A stretch of DNA of 64,000 bases from Margaritispora aquatica (Eukaryota; Ascomycota; Leotiomycetes; Helotiales; Discinellaceae), in the NCBI GenBank assembly GCA_007644065.1, contig VJWN01000004.1, forward strand, positions 2,043,709 through 2,107,708, written 5' to 3'. A model generated the notes under the pieces. The model had not been told where the DNA came from, did no database searches, and saw only the letters and a program-made list of their open reading frames with translations. Both the position numbers and the translations under genes were made by a program. Shown here piece by piece: positions 12,117 to 23,479 of the stretch (its first letter is position 1; each line of letters begins with the position of its first letter).

Positions 12117-12553
12117 TAGTGTTCGAAATTCGCCCAGGTCAACCCACTTAACCCGCTAGTTTTTAAGCTAGATACCTATCCGGTAAATTTTTTACGGGTT
12201 AGATATTACCAGTTTAAAAATTCTAAAATCCGGGTAAATCCAGCTTTTTAGTATATATATTATTAGTAAGAAGACGTACTTAACTTTGTTTCTCGTTTAA
12301 GGCTCTTAAATAGTTATATATACTTTCGGTTAATTATCGGTCTAAGTTTTTCGGCCGGCCGATAATCTTAAGCTTTTTATTGGCTAACGGTACGTATTTA
12401 CATTGTTCCGAAAAATCCGGGTTAACCCGAATAAATCCGGACACCCTTCGAAATCCTAGGTATCTATCCTTTATACTTCACTTAGGTCGGGTAACCACTC
12501 GACTAGCACTTCGGGTCGACCCGGGTCGACCTATTTCGAACACTGTTTGACAT
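12109..12553. mobile_element. hAT-like MITE with perfect 8-bp target duplication
   Basis: The element spans 12117-12545 (429 bp). It begins TAGTGTTCGAAAT and its right end, read in reverse complement, begins CAGTGTTCGAAAT. Both sides are flanked by TTTGACAT (12109-12116 and 12546-12553). An 8-bp duplication plus terminal inverted repeats starting (C/T)AGTG fits the hAT superfamily. There is no open reading frame. The interior is AT-rich with scattered GGGTAAAT/CCGGGT and GGTCGACCC sub-motifs near the ends, so it is non-autonomous and possibly RIP-affected. Confidence 0.88.
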
Positions 12554-12858
12554 AAGAATCGTTGTGCAAATTTTCAAAATTGCAATTACATCCTCTCCTA
12601 TCTCTTGGTGTGCATATCCACTACATTTCTGTTTACGGGCTGGAAATAACGAGCAGTAAACTGCAAACAATCTCGCTTTATGGCCAGAATTGAGGCAGCG
12701 AAACCATCCTCCAAGTGGCAGATTTGAATATGATAGACACGGCTATCAAAACATGGTAATGTCTAGCAGAACTTCTCCATTTTGAATTTCAATAACACAA
12801 AACACCAATTAGGCAAGGACTCAGTACCACCGCTTCCTGCTCGTCCATGATCCTGCTA
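12546..12858. other. 3' flank of the acyltransferase gene
   Basis: No gene or motif recognised between the MITE and the stop codon of the minus-strand gene. Confidence 0.4.
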
Positions 12859-13860
12859 CTACCATTGTAAACGGATTCGCTGCGATACCATGACCTTTGC
12901 CGAAGCCGCAACTAGTCCCGTAATGCTGGCACTCATAACAAAGTCCGAGCCAACGCTTCCAACCATTTCGTTTAAGAACCGCTTCCCACGTGACCAGGCG
13001 CTCTGCTCTCCACCGTATTTCACCAACATCGTAAGCAATGTTGAGACGATATAAACTTCAAGTGATCTTCTACCGACAGATACTAGCAAAGACTGAACTG
13101 CCGTTGGAAGATACGGCACAACTGCTTCTAGAGCTAAGTATTTGAGAATAGAGGTGCCAGATGTGACGAGGACGAATGATGGTGTCCATAAACTCTTGGA
13201 GATGGGCATATACTTTGGATAAAAATAGTGCAGTGCTTCGCCTACAGCGATCATGCCCACGGCTTCAAAGGCTTTTGGCGATTTTGAGAGGGTTTGGAGC
13301 TGAAATGCTTGTCCGATGAGCATGGAGACGGCGGTAGTCAAGCTGCCGAGCAGGCCTTCGGGATCATAGCTCGATCTGTACAGACGATTCCCGAATAAGA
13401 ATCTATCAATTTTGGTCTGAGCAGTATTCGTTGGATCTTTAGAAAGATAATTGGGGTTGGCCAACGGATTGCTGCCCACGCCTAACAGCGAGATCGCAGA
13501 CCATAACACAACCAACAAAAGTCCATGGTATTTCTGTAACAAGCGTAAAGAAGGCTCATTAGCTAAAATGCTTGCTAGCCCGAGTCGTTGTAGTACGCCA
13601 GGGATCCGGACTCTCTTGCCGTTGGCAAATGCGGATATTGTGTTTAAGCTTAAGCCAATGCCAATAAAACCCACGTTACGCTGCGTGGGTGTTGGAGACA
13701 TGCCGGAAAGAAAGGCAAAGCAAGGAAAGATAGTATCTGCGTATGTAATCTGGCTGATATAGCCTGAGTGGGCAGTCCATTGTAGACTGCTGATATTGAC
13801 GAATGTCATCTCGAGGGATGTCAAGCCACGGACGACATCTCTTATAGGATCGCGAGACAT
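12859..13860 (-). CDS. HGSNAT-like (COG4299) membrane acyltransferase
   Basis: Single exon, 333 aa from the ATG at 13860; the frame opens a little earlier only with GTG. The N-terminus RDPIRDVVRGLTSLEMTFVNI, then SGYISQITYADTIFPCFAFLSGMS and RVRIPGVLQRLGLA, are the conserved blocks of the heparan-alpha-glucosaminide N-acetyltransferase-like family. In the human enzyme a luminal acceptor is acetylated from cytosolic acetyl-CoA. Several hydrophobic segments follow. Family members normally have a histidine in the first luminal loop; HSGY near residue 35 could be it. The physiological substrate in fungi is unknown. The C-terminus ends RIRLQW after a final hydrophobic helix. Confidence 0.8.
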   Translation of the reverse strand: MSRDPIRDVVRGLTSLEMTFVNISSLQWTAHSGYISQITYADTIFPCFAFLSGMSPTPTQRNVGFIGIGLSLNTISAFANGKRVRIPGVLQRLGLASILANEPSLRLLQKYHGLLLVVLWSAISLLGVGSNPLANPNYLSKDPTNTAQTKIDRFLFGNRLYRSSYDPEGLLGSLTTAVSMLIGQAFQLQTLSKSPKAFEAVGMIAVGEALHYFYPKYMPISKSLWTPSFVLVTSGTSILKYLALEAVVPYLPTAVQSLLVSVGRRSLEVYIVSTLLTMLVKYGGEQSAWSRGKRFLNEMVGSVGSDFVMSASITGLVAASAKVMVSQRIRLQW

Positions 13861-14913
13861 GCTAGAGAAATTCAGCACCGGAACCTGCAGCGTCTTGAGT
13901 TGTTAAGTAGAACTGCTACAAAGCAAAGAAGTTAATATTGAAACGGAACATCGAGAAGGGGCTGAGCTGACTAAGCGAGCTAATTATTCATAGTGATTAA
14001 TAATGCTTGGCACACGACAAGTTCTAAATGTATTGCATTGGCCCCTTCTGCAAATCTCTAGTTAGTTGCTGATGGCTAGAGATAGAGAGGACCTTGACAT
14101 CATTCTCAGATAATCATGAACTTGAGGGACTCTCACCACAACTTCACAGCAGGGCAATGTACTGGATCAAGTTACATACTTTCGAAGGCTTCGTCGCTCC
14201 TTTCTAACTTCATAGTCCAACATGAAATGTCACCCTGCCTCCGAGCGGGAATTTAATGATGATCACCAACCACTGAGACACAGTGAAGGCCCAAAACCTA
14301 CCTAGTGTTAAGGTCCTAGACGCATTTATCAGTTGTAGTTCTGCCAGACTGTGAGAGCCAAATGACAGATGGTCGTGGAAATTGCATCTTTGACTGGGCT
14401 AGATTTTGCTTGAAATTGGCTTCTGTTCCTATTCTACTGAGCTGCGGCCTCCATCAAGTGATTGAAAATTCAATTGAGGCGTGTCATGAGCTTTTCCACT
14501 CTGTGGATTGAAGTCGCCAAGTTCTCAAACTAGCAATACCGCTTGCTCTCTCCTCATTCTTTCTCTCCCAATCAAGCGAATATCAACTCTTTTCCCCACA
14601 GTGATATCTATATCACACAGATGCTTTCCTCTCTTGTTAACATCATCTCCCAACACCGTTTCAAACGTTTATCATTGCTGAAGCTTATTGATCTGCAAAC
14701 ACATATTGCATTCACCACTCAATTGACCTTTGGTAGCTTTATGCAATCAGATCAATTCTGATAGCTCTCGTCCTCAACCAGGATTAGGTAGATTTGAGAG
14801 ACCTCGATAAACCCGCAGATCGATCCATACATCAGACCAGAAGTCGTTAAAGACTTTGCATTTAGCACTGTTAAAGCAAACAACCTCAACTTTAGTACAA
14901 GTCTACCTGTAAA
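13861..14913. other. Divergent intergenic region
   Basis: Between the minus-strand acyltransferase and the plus-strand RBR gene. Pyrimidine-rich stretches near 14540-14610 fit a 5' leader or promoter of the RBR gene. No convincing gene is seen. Confidence 0.45.
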
Positions 14914-16255
14914 ATGGGCTCATATGTCAAAAGAGAATTTGACTTGGATGTGTATCACTTCTCCATTAGACGACATATTCGTCTGGCCGAGTATCCCATG
15001 ACTGAATTTGAGGCTGCCATGGAGGTCACACCAAGGCCCACAGGTCTACCAAACAGCATCTTCGGACTTAAGCATTCAAAGCTTTCAGTCAATCAAAGTC
15101 AGAGAGTTTTGAAGCACTACAGAAAGCATTTCAGTTCTCGAGACCGCAAGCCGAGTCTGCTCAATAAGCTTGCTGCTTTGGAGAAAGAGATCACAGAGAG
15201 TGAAATCAATGCTATCAAGACGCTCATCGAAGCCGACAGTTCTGGCCCAATTCCAATGCTTTCTCTTCAAAGCCAAGCTATCAAAACGGAAGATAACAAT
15301 AAGAACGAGCCGTACGTGAAACAAGAGAACGATGCAGTGTTCAAGGAATGTTCTGTATGTACTGCAAGCTTTGGAAGTTCTCATTTTCCACACAGAAAGC
15401 TCACTCCAGACTGCGACCATGAGCCAAGTACTTGCATTCGTTGCCTTACGGAAAGCATCGAATCACAAATTCCAAATATCGTTGGAGAGCAGGTCAAATG
15501 TCCAGAATGCCCAGAAAGCTTACCATTTGATGTCGTCAAGGAATGGACTTCTCAGGAACTCTTCGAGAAGTCACCTCCACCTGCCCTAATTAGGTAAAAA
15601 CTGCTGACAGTTTTCTCAGATACGATCAAAATCTCCCAGTCCAGTACATGAGTTCCTCACCATCATACGTAGAGTGTCTTGGTCCCAATTGTGGCACGAA
15701 GCAATTTCAGAGTGGCGACGAAGTTGAACACTGGATGGCCTGCAACTTTTGCCAATTTAAGACTTGCTTGCAGCATCAAATGCCAGTCAGTAGCTCTATC
15801 CCTCAACTGTCCCACCAACCATGAGACAGTGGCACGAAGGGCAAAGTTGCGACGAGTACGATGCTGCTCAGCAGCTTCAGAAAGAGCGCCTTGAACAAGA
15901 ACAAGCTTCTATGAAGCTGATCTCCGATACTGCCAAAATCTGTCCAAATCCTAGTTGTGGTCACGGAATCACGAAGATCGATGGTTGCGATCATATGACT
16001 TGTAAGTTCCGAATTTCATGGCTGCTTGGCTGATTTTGTAGATTGTGCTAATCGTATGTAGGTCGTCGATGCAACTTCGAGTTTTGCTATGTTTGCCGAG
16101 TCTCCTACACACGTATCAGGATAAAGGCTAATAGCGCACACCACGCAACCTGCAAACACAACTCGAATCGGCTTCCTGTTTTTCCGGTTGGCCTTCAACT
16201 GTTGGTGGACCAGGATACCGATGAGGAAGATCTCTATGGCGGCCTTTTCTTTTAG
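14914..16255 (+). CDS. RBR (RING-IBR-RING) E3 ubiquitin ligase
   Basis: Predicted 395 aa, four exons; introns 15570-15619, 15786-15829 and 16002-16061. For intron 1 I chose the GT at 15570, which gives a 50-nt intron and the family-like join ELFEKYDQNLPVQYM; the alternative GT at 15594 would leave only 26 nt. RING1 starts at Cys146 (CSVC...CIRCL...CPEC). The IBR follows (YVECLGPNCGTKQF...CNFCQFKTCLQHQMPWHEGQSC). RING2 has CPNPSC...GCDHMTCRRCNFEFCYVC, in which Cys327 of GCDHM is the expected catalytic thioester cysteine. The enzyme should take ubiquitin from an E2 onto this cysteine and pass it to a substrate. The Glu/Lys-rich N-terminal 140 residues carry no recognised domain. Confidence 0.88.
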
Positions 16256-17490
16256 TCCAAGCCAAGAATGATTCTTAGAGACTTAATTCTAAAATACGGA
16301 TCTTAAAGCTCATGATCGCACGACTTGGCTACAAGAAACTGAAGACAGTCCTAGAAGAAGAATCAGAAACGTGAGAGTCTCGTATGTCATACTATACTGG
16401 GATCGGCATGGTGGCTGTCGATGACTTTGCGATGTATTTAAAAGTTATTGGCTATGGGCTTTTAGAAGTTGATCGTCAGAAATGAGCTTAAATGTGACAA
16501 TAATGCGAAGTTTTTCACCTTTCCTCCCCTGAATCCCGTTTTGGAGCGTGATGAAGTTTGATATCTTCATGACACCTTAGAAATATTTAATTGTATTTCT
16601 TTGCTAAAGACAGGGAAGACTTGAGCATCGGCTTGCATTCCAGGTCGATACATAAAGTGAGAGGATGGCAAAAGCTAGATGTCTTGCGTTTCACATTACA
16701 AACAGAGTTCGCTTACAAGTTTAGTCAAAATTGATAATGCAAAAAACACGAACATGGCTGACCCAGAGTACAGGTCAAAAATATATATACTTTGAAATTT
16801 TTTGAGCCCATCAAGGACTGAAATCGAAGCAAGAGACTCACTCTCGTTTACCGGCGCCTCTCGTATGTCTGAGGTGACATTGTGAAGGGCTAGAAGCATA
16901 CAGGCTCCAGTTTGTAAGGACACAACAAACCCTACTTTAGCGATTTGCAGTTATGAGAAGTGGAAGAAGTATCTTGGCACTGGATACCAGCATTATTAGG
17001 TCATTGTCTTCATAATGACGTTGTCCCTAGCCCGGATGTATATATCCAGATAGCGTAAATCTCCCAGTACAAGATTCTTTGTTCCGGGGTTCAAGTTCCA
17101 TCATGAAACACAATACAGTCAATCGAAGATATGGTACGATTCGATCATAAGAACGCAATCCTTTAATGTGGTTGGTAGTTAGTGTTGACTTGAAGGTGTC
17201 TCAAACAAACTGTAGACAATTCTGCAGGCGATGATGTTGCGATTCAGGCTTGCGGCCGAATCCGATCCGAGGACGAAGCGATTTCCGGAAGTCTGCTTCC
17301 TTTCTTCACTCGTCGTCTAGACTGCCGCATCAACCGTCCGAACCGTGTATTTCAAAGCTAAAGTCGCAATTTGACCGCCTCTTGACAGCACGAGTGCAAT
17401 CTTAGTTACAATGTCTATATATTTAAGTAATCCCCCACGAGTTGGCGCGATGCAGCTTGGCATTTCCCTGTTTTCGCGACTCCCAACGAC
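16256..17490. other. Intergenic, no gene seen
   Basis: Only short open frames without recognisable motifs. The right part, including a short AT box near 17420, is the likely promoter of the MFS gene. Confidence 0.4.
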
Positions 17491-19068
17491 ATGTCCTCGC
17501 GAACCTCGATCACGTCTAGTCATACGGAAGTTCTTGAGGATAAGGGTTTGGAAGAACCTGTTACTCCACTAAACGATGAGGAGGAGAACGCTCTTCCGCC
17601 AAAGAGGGAGAAGGGGAGGGACGTGAATATTGTCGACTGGGAGAGCGACAGTGACCAAGAGAATCCAAGGAATTGGACCACAGGATACAAGAGCTGGATA
17701 ACTCTCCAACTCGGCATGCTGGCTCTGTCGGCGAGTTTAGGATCTAGCATCATTGCGCCAGCGGAAAACCACATAGCACAGCATTTCCATATCAGCCCAG
17801 AAGTTGCTGTCCTGTCCATTTCACTTTATATGTGAGTCGATGTGCCTTAGCGTGGGCCTTTTACTGATCTCTCTAGACTCGGGTTTGCATTAGGACCTCT
17901 GTGTTGGGCGCCAGTATCAGAACTATTTGGCCGCAGATGGTCAATGCTACCAGCAGTATTCGTACTAGGCCTCTTCTCGATTGGTACAGCAGTGGCACAG
18001 AATGCCCAAACCATATTCATAACACGGTTCTTTGCTGGTCTTTTCGGCTCTGCCCCAGTCAGTAACGTTGCTGCCGCTCTAGGCGATATATGGGAGCCAA
18101 AAGCTCGAGGGACGGCTGTCACATTCTACGCTGTCTGCGTTGTAGGTGGACCAACGCTGGGTCCAATTATTGGTGCTGCTCTGGTTGTGAGTCCAGGACT
18201 TGGATGGCGATGGACGGAATACCTCGAAGCTATCTTTGTCTTTGCCGTGTTTTCTCTCACAGTCTTCACATTGCCGGAAGTCTATGCTCCAGTATTGCTA
18301 AAACGTAAGGCTCAACGCATGCGCAAAGAGACCGGAAATGAAGCTCTTTACCATCCTCAAGAGCAAGTCAAGTTGTCTCCAAAAACGATAATCACCAAGC
18401 ATCTCTCTCGCCCACTTCTGATGCTGTTTACTGAACCGATGGTCACAGCGATTGCTCTGTATGCATCTTTCGTTTATGCCCTTTTATACCTTACCTTGGA
18501 AGTCTTTCCTATTGTCTTCCAAGAGAATCGTGGCTGGAGTCTTGTGATAGGGTCTTTACCGTTTCTCGGCCTCTTCATTGGTGTGCTGGTAGCAGTATTC
18601 ATTAATCTTGGCAATCAGCGTCGATATGCCCGCATTTTGGACGCTGCGAATGGTAAGCCAGTGCCTGAAGCAAGGCTGGCTCCGATGGCTATTGGAGGCT
18701 TCCTCTTTGCTATTGGTCTCTTCTGGTTTGGGTGGACCGCCACTCCAAGTGTACACTGGCTATCTCCTGTCTTCGCTGCTGTCTTTATTGGAGCTGGGTT
18801 CAATGTCATCTTTCAACAATGTATCAACTTCCTGGTTGATACGTATGGCCTGTATGCTGCTAGTGCAGTGTCAGCAAATACTTTCCTGAGAAGTGTTTTG
18901 GCGGCTGGCTTTCCACTTGCTGCACGGCCTATGTTTCACAATCTCGGAGTTGGACCAGCTATGTCGATATTAGGAGCCGTGGCAACTTTGGCGATTCCTG
19001 TACCATTTGTGTTCATGAAGTATGGCTTGACATTGAGGAGAATGTCTAAATTTGCTCCAATTGAATAA
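17491..19068 (+). CDS. MFS transporter, DHA1 (polyamine/multidrug) type
   Basis: Predicted 510 aa, two exons, intron 17832-17876. The cytosolic N-terminus is acidic and ends in DWESDSDQENPRNWTTGYK, a hallmark of fungal DHA1 transporters of the Tpo/Flu1 group. The A-loop FGRRWSMLPAV, helix 4 TRFFAGLFGSAPVSN, the GDIWEPKARGTAV loop and the helix 5 antiporter-type motif GGPTLGPIIGA are all present, with about 12 membrane segments expected. It would be a proton-coupled exporter of polyamines, drugs or fungal metabolites in the plasma membrane. It sits between the RBR gene and the FAD-oxidase pseudogene; a past role in exporting a product made with that oxidase is speculative. Confidence 0.9.
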
Positions 19069-20545
19069 GCAATATATACTCTATCGAGAGCCCTTCTCTC
19101 TCATTTCTTGGTGCTAAACTATGAAGCCTGTGTGATCGCAGGAGGGAGCTCCACAAACAAAATTTGTCGTCTATTGATAACTCAACTGACTTGGGTTGCA
19201 AAATTAGCCCATCGCCTTTCCTGCTCGATTATGCTCTCATCATTCGGAAGAATTTTTTCGAATAAAATATATATATATTCTAAAGTGTATCAAACAGGGT
19301 CCACCAGTTCACAACCACATCACATAGCTACATCAAGCTGGGGTTTCTGATACACAATCTACCCCAACAAAGACAAAGGTACCATCATTTCTATTACCAC
19401 CGAGGGGTTTATCAGATTACTGGTTGGACTTTTTGTTGGTGGGTTTCACACACATGGGCATTTATAGATAATTGCGTAACATCTGTGCGCCGAGGACACG
19501 AAGGCAGGAACTCACAATGGTCTTGCAACAATATAGCAACCCTTGGTCCTTGCTAGCCTCATGATCTCTTTTGTCAAATATTACTGCATCTGAGTTCGAT
19601 CGAAAGGTTGCTGGCTCCAATAAAGGCTTTCGAGCATGATTTGATTCAAATTGTTGGTGATCTTAAAAGTGTTCTGTGTAAGACCGACGGTAGATCACGC
19701 GTGATGGCTGGGAACTTGTACGGTACGGCACAATCCGATTTGTTTGACTTCCAACTTAAAGAAAACGGCCGAAAAGAGAAAATAAGATGATGAAATGCAA
19801 GACCTAGACTTTTCCTCCCCCACGACAAAAGAAGCGGACTTTGAAGTGCGTTTGGAATTCGCATCAATGTCGGAGCATCTGAGGACAGACTGCAGCTGAA
19901 GCTAGACTTGGTAAACCGCTTTTAAATAACCAATTTAAACTTAATGAAGTTATTTCAACTTGCATATAACTTCATGATCTTCTAACCGTAATATACAGCT
20001 ATTCATGGTGAAAGTCTAGCCTCGCGGTCCATGCCGCACCTTTCAACGTTAAAGCTTGACTATGGCTCGCTACATCATTGCAGTCCTCGTCGCTAAGCAG
20101 CTAGATTGCCCCTGAGGCTAAAGCGGTAATCTACGGATCGTGATGGTTGAAATTCGCTTATCACGTTGAGCAAGAAATCTGATGTTTGTGATATGAGCCT
20201 TGAATGTGGGAATAAGTTTCTAGCGTCAAGGCTCAAGTCACAAACGATTTGCTCGCCGTTCGTCGGCTGACAATGCTTGTTTCTGTGAGAGTGTTGGAAC
20301 AGGCTCTTCACTGGTGGAGCAACGGAGATTTGCAAGCCAGCCTGCAATGCATTTCAAGGTGCTGCTCCCGTACTGCAAGGGAGGTTATCGATTTTACGAG
20401 ATGCAAGGAAAGACGGGCTCTGATATCTCCAGGTTCTCAGATACATATATTGATGGAGCTAGAAGGGATGTGATCTAGTTTCCTAAAATGTTTTCAATTT
20501 TACACTCAAACTTAACATCAAAATATCTCTGTCAATATTCCAGGA
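19069..20545. other. Intergenic, no gene seen
   Basis: Short open frames only; nothing recognisable on either strand. AT-rich near 19910-19990. Confidence 0.4.
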
Positions 20546-22869
20546 AATGTTCCTCCTCCTTGGATCTACGACAACCGCTACCGGCTATTCAGTCTCGGAC
20601 ATAGATACGACAGCCATCAAGGACCTCCATAGACCCAAAGGCGGCAGCAAATTCGGTTCAACTTATGTATGGACTCTGCTCATAGCAGTCTTCCAACATA
20701 AAGTCTTGGCTCCTAGTTCAACAGATTACATAGCTAAAGCTACACATATCTAGGATTTGAGAGCTAATTTCTCACCAAAATGCGCTTTCGTTCCTAAGTC
20801 AACAAATGAACTAGCCAGAAGAGTCGTAATTTTAAACATCTGCCAGTCGCAATTTGCCGCTCGAGGTGGGAGCTATATGCCAATGAGAACTCCAATTAAC
20901 CAAGAAGCCTAGAACCAATGGAAATATTTGTCTCGAGGATACTAACAATTCATAGGTTCCTGGAGCAGCAAACTCGGATGGAGGGTTTCTGATAGCACTT
21001 AGTGGCTCCATAGAAATAGCTCTCTTAGCTCACAAGAATAGACTGGAATCAGGCCCAGCTCTCAACTGGTATCAAGTCTAACTCCTTGAGCCAGATGGAA
21101 GGATTTTTACTGGTGAGAGGTTGAAGGGCATTGGGATTACTAGACTTACGCTAGGAGGTGCTATTTCGTGCTTCCTTAATAAGTATGGCTTTGCGAGGCA
21201 TAACGTGCTTGCGTATGCAGTGGTATTGGCTAGTGGGAAGGTTGACACGGCTTCAGTAACTCAGCATCCCATTTATTCTGAGGGGTACGATTAAAATGGC
21301 AACTGTATAGCATAACTCGCATAACTCTCCCGCTTCATAATCCAGCCACGACCCACACTAGCTATACCCAATTAAGAATAGCCTTAAAATAGTATCACAT
21401 GCTTTATACGTAGTAAACTCCTACGTGATCTTCGAATTTAAGAACTATATAGGTAGGTATTTAACGTTATAAAAGTTAATAATTCGTTTTGTTATACTAG
21501 CTCGCTATAAAGAGCTACTAGTAAAAGGTATATCACGTGATCGTTTATATCAATAGATACGTATATTAGTGATATTGGTAGGGCGTGGTTAGATAGTATC
21601 ACGTGATATTTAGACTGTATAAAAATTGTCGAATAAAAGCTAAAATAACTTAAACGAGATACCTAGAGCTCGTAGTTCTAAGGTAATTAGGACTAACTTT
21701 ATTATAGTATATTACGTACTAGTTATAATATAGACGTAATTAAGCTAGTAAATGTTTTTTTTTATTTTTATTAAGGTAAACCTGCCTTAGGTATCAGGTA
21801 TAGAGCGGGGGTTGTATGGATTACTGGACTCGGGCCTAGACTATTCCTAATTGAGTATAGCTAGTGTGGGTCGTGGCTGGATTATGAAGCGGGAGAGTTA
21901 TGCGAGTTATGCTATACAGTTGCCATTTTAATCGTACCCATTCTGAGCACTGAAACGAGGCATGGGTAATGTGAGTGACGATTTCCCAATTTCTTCAAGC
22001 TTAGAAGTCATTTCCCCAGGTATTGCTGAATGAGAATGAAAGTTCGGCATCGCTACCAAGTTCATCTGCCAAACATACTGGATGCCAGTAATCAGCAAAA
22101 TCATAAAAATGCACTTTAAAGCCAAAGAACCAGCTTTCCTCACGTGGATATCATATATCGGCAAGTATCAAGACGCATCTGATGGGGGCGTCGGCGGCAT
22201 TTTCAAAGTTTTCCCGATGCCATAACCGACTTCTACTATTGATGTGCCGTTTCACATCTCGAGGTATGGGTCTCCTAATGCTTTATGTTGGGAAGTGTAC
22301 GTTAAAGAGTGCTGCTATGTTCCGTTTTAACACACATGCCGTACTTGCCGACAACGCTTCGCTTCAGAATATCTATAAGCTATTAAAAACTGCCTTAAAC
22401 TCAAGGAACAGTATTCTCGGCTTTAGTTCTCAACTTTCGCTTCAGCCTATCCTTAAGAGCGCAACCACAGTTGCAAAAACGAACGGCATCGGCAACATGT
22501 GGGTGTGGATAATACTCAAGCATACGTCTGTAAGCCTCCCCCTCCCTATCCTCATATCCTCTCACTATCGCCAGACTAACACACTCATCTCATCTCCACA
22601 GGCTGGAATTCATCGCCTAGTGGCAACTCACATCTGACGACGTGGTCGTGAATACCTGGTTACCGGCCCTAGTGGAGAGTATCCACGCTACTATGCTGGG
22701 ACGGAAGTGTATCATTTGTAGTTGAACGACTGTAGTGAGAGTTAGAAAGCATCCGCTAGTCATCCGGTGGCGAACCTGGCGAAGCTCAAGGCTATACGCA
22801 AGAAGTATGATCCGCCACCTGTGTTTACAAAGTTGTTTAGTGGGGATTCCAGCTGGATTGAGGATTGAG
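20546..22869 (+). pseudogene. FAD-linked (BBE-like) oxidoreductase pseudogene split by a foldback element
   Basis: Family landmarks occur in order but with stops and frame changes. They include APSSTDYIAK (about 20711) and SPKCAFVPKSTNELARRVVILN (about 20773-20838), then CQSQFAARGG (about 20841-20870), matching the CQFAVRSGGH region. The best-preserved run is GPALNWYQV-stop-LLEPDGRIFTGERLKGIGITRLTLGGAISCFLNKYGFA (about 21055-21200), followed by NVLAYAVVLASGKVDTASVTQHP. After the 657-bp insertion, ALKRGMGN (about 21948) resumes the ALKGGGNN region. GFSSQLSLQPILKSATTVAKTNGIGN (about 22419-22496) and the family's C-terminal signature NLAKLKAIRKKYDPPPVFTKLFSGD (to the stop at 22867-22869) close it. 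The intact enzyme would be a secreted or metabolite-pathway flavoprotein oxidising a small molecule. Confidence 0.85.
21275..21947. mobile_element. Foldback-type element with ~102-bp TIRs and 8-bp target duplication
   Basis: The element spans 21283-21939 (657 bp). Left arm 21283-21384 and right arm 21838-21939 are near-perfect inverted repeats starting GGGTACGATTAAAATGGC. ATTCTGAG flanks both sides (21275-21282 and 21940-21947). The 453-bp core is AT-rich, has no open frame, and contains the palindrome ATCACGTGAT twice (21532 and 21598). The superfamily is unclear: 8-bp duplications occur in hAT, P and Merlin elements, but the GGGTA terminus does not match them well. It lies inside the FAD-oxidase pseudogene. 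Confidence 0.9.
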
Positions 22870-23479
22870 ATTGAGGGGTGGCCTTTGAGATGATTTTGAT
22901 GTGTATTTTACATTTGTGCGAGTTTGTTGAAGTGTGTATTTGAAGTCCTTGGATGTGCTTGAGATCAGAGATTTGGGCAAGAGTGTTTAGAACAGCAAAA
23001 CACCTTTTACATGATCTATGCTCTAATCTATGATCGCTACTCTATGTCAAGTAATTAATACCGTCGTAGCTAGGTGTGTTGTTGTGGAAAGTAGGTAGCC
23101 GACCAAGCAAATAATCATGTCTCGCTTAGTCCACGATGCATAGAGTCTACCAAACAGTAATGACTCCTAAGCATTACTCGGTTCAATCGGATTCACGCTC
23201 CAAAACAAATCCTGTACTGAACTTTGGATTGGTGTCAATGACATACACGGTCTTGCAGGAAAATGTCTTTTGGGATTTTGGAATGGATTTCACACCACCA
23301 ATTCACAACCGAGAGTAGAACCTTACTCGGATTATAGTCAAGGACACAGCTACAGTACAAATGAATTTTACTGCTATCTTTGTTGAAAAATTTTCTGGCC
23401 CGAGGTCTACCAGTCTCTACTTTTTTGCATGTGTCGACTGGCCTTCTAGTCTGTGGGTATAGGTCTTAAAATTGCTAGA
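22870..23479. other. Intergenic, no gene seen
   Basis: Nothing recognised between the pseudogene end and the convergent Tad1 stop codon. Confidence 0.4.

Noticed and set aside
15594..15619. Alternative 26-nt first intron in the RBR gene
   Set aside because: Too short for a fungal intron and it would insert SPPPALI into the conserved ELFEKYDQNLPVQYM segment.
17091..17105. GGGTTCAAGTTCC resembling a tRNA T-arm
   Set aside because: No matching acceptor, D or anticodon stems could be built around it.
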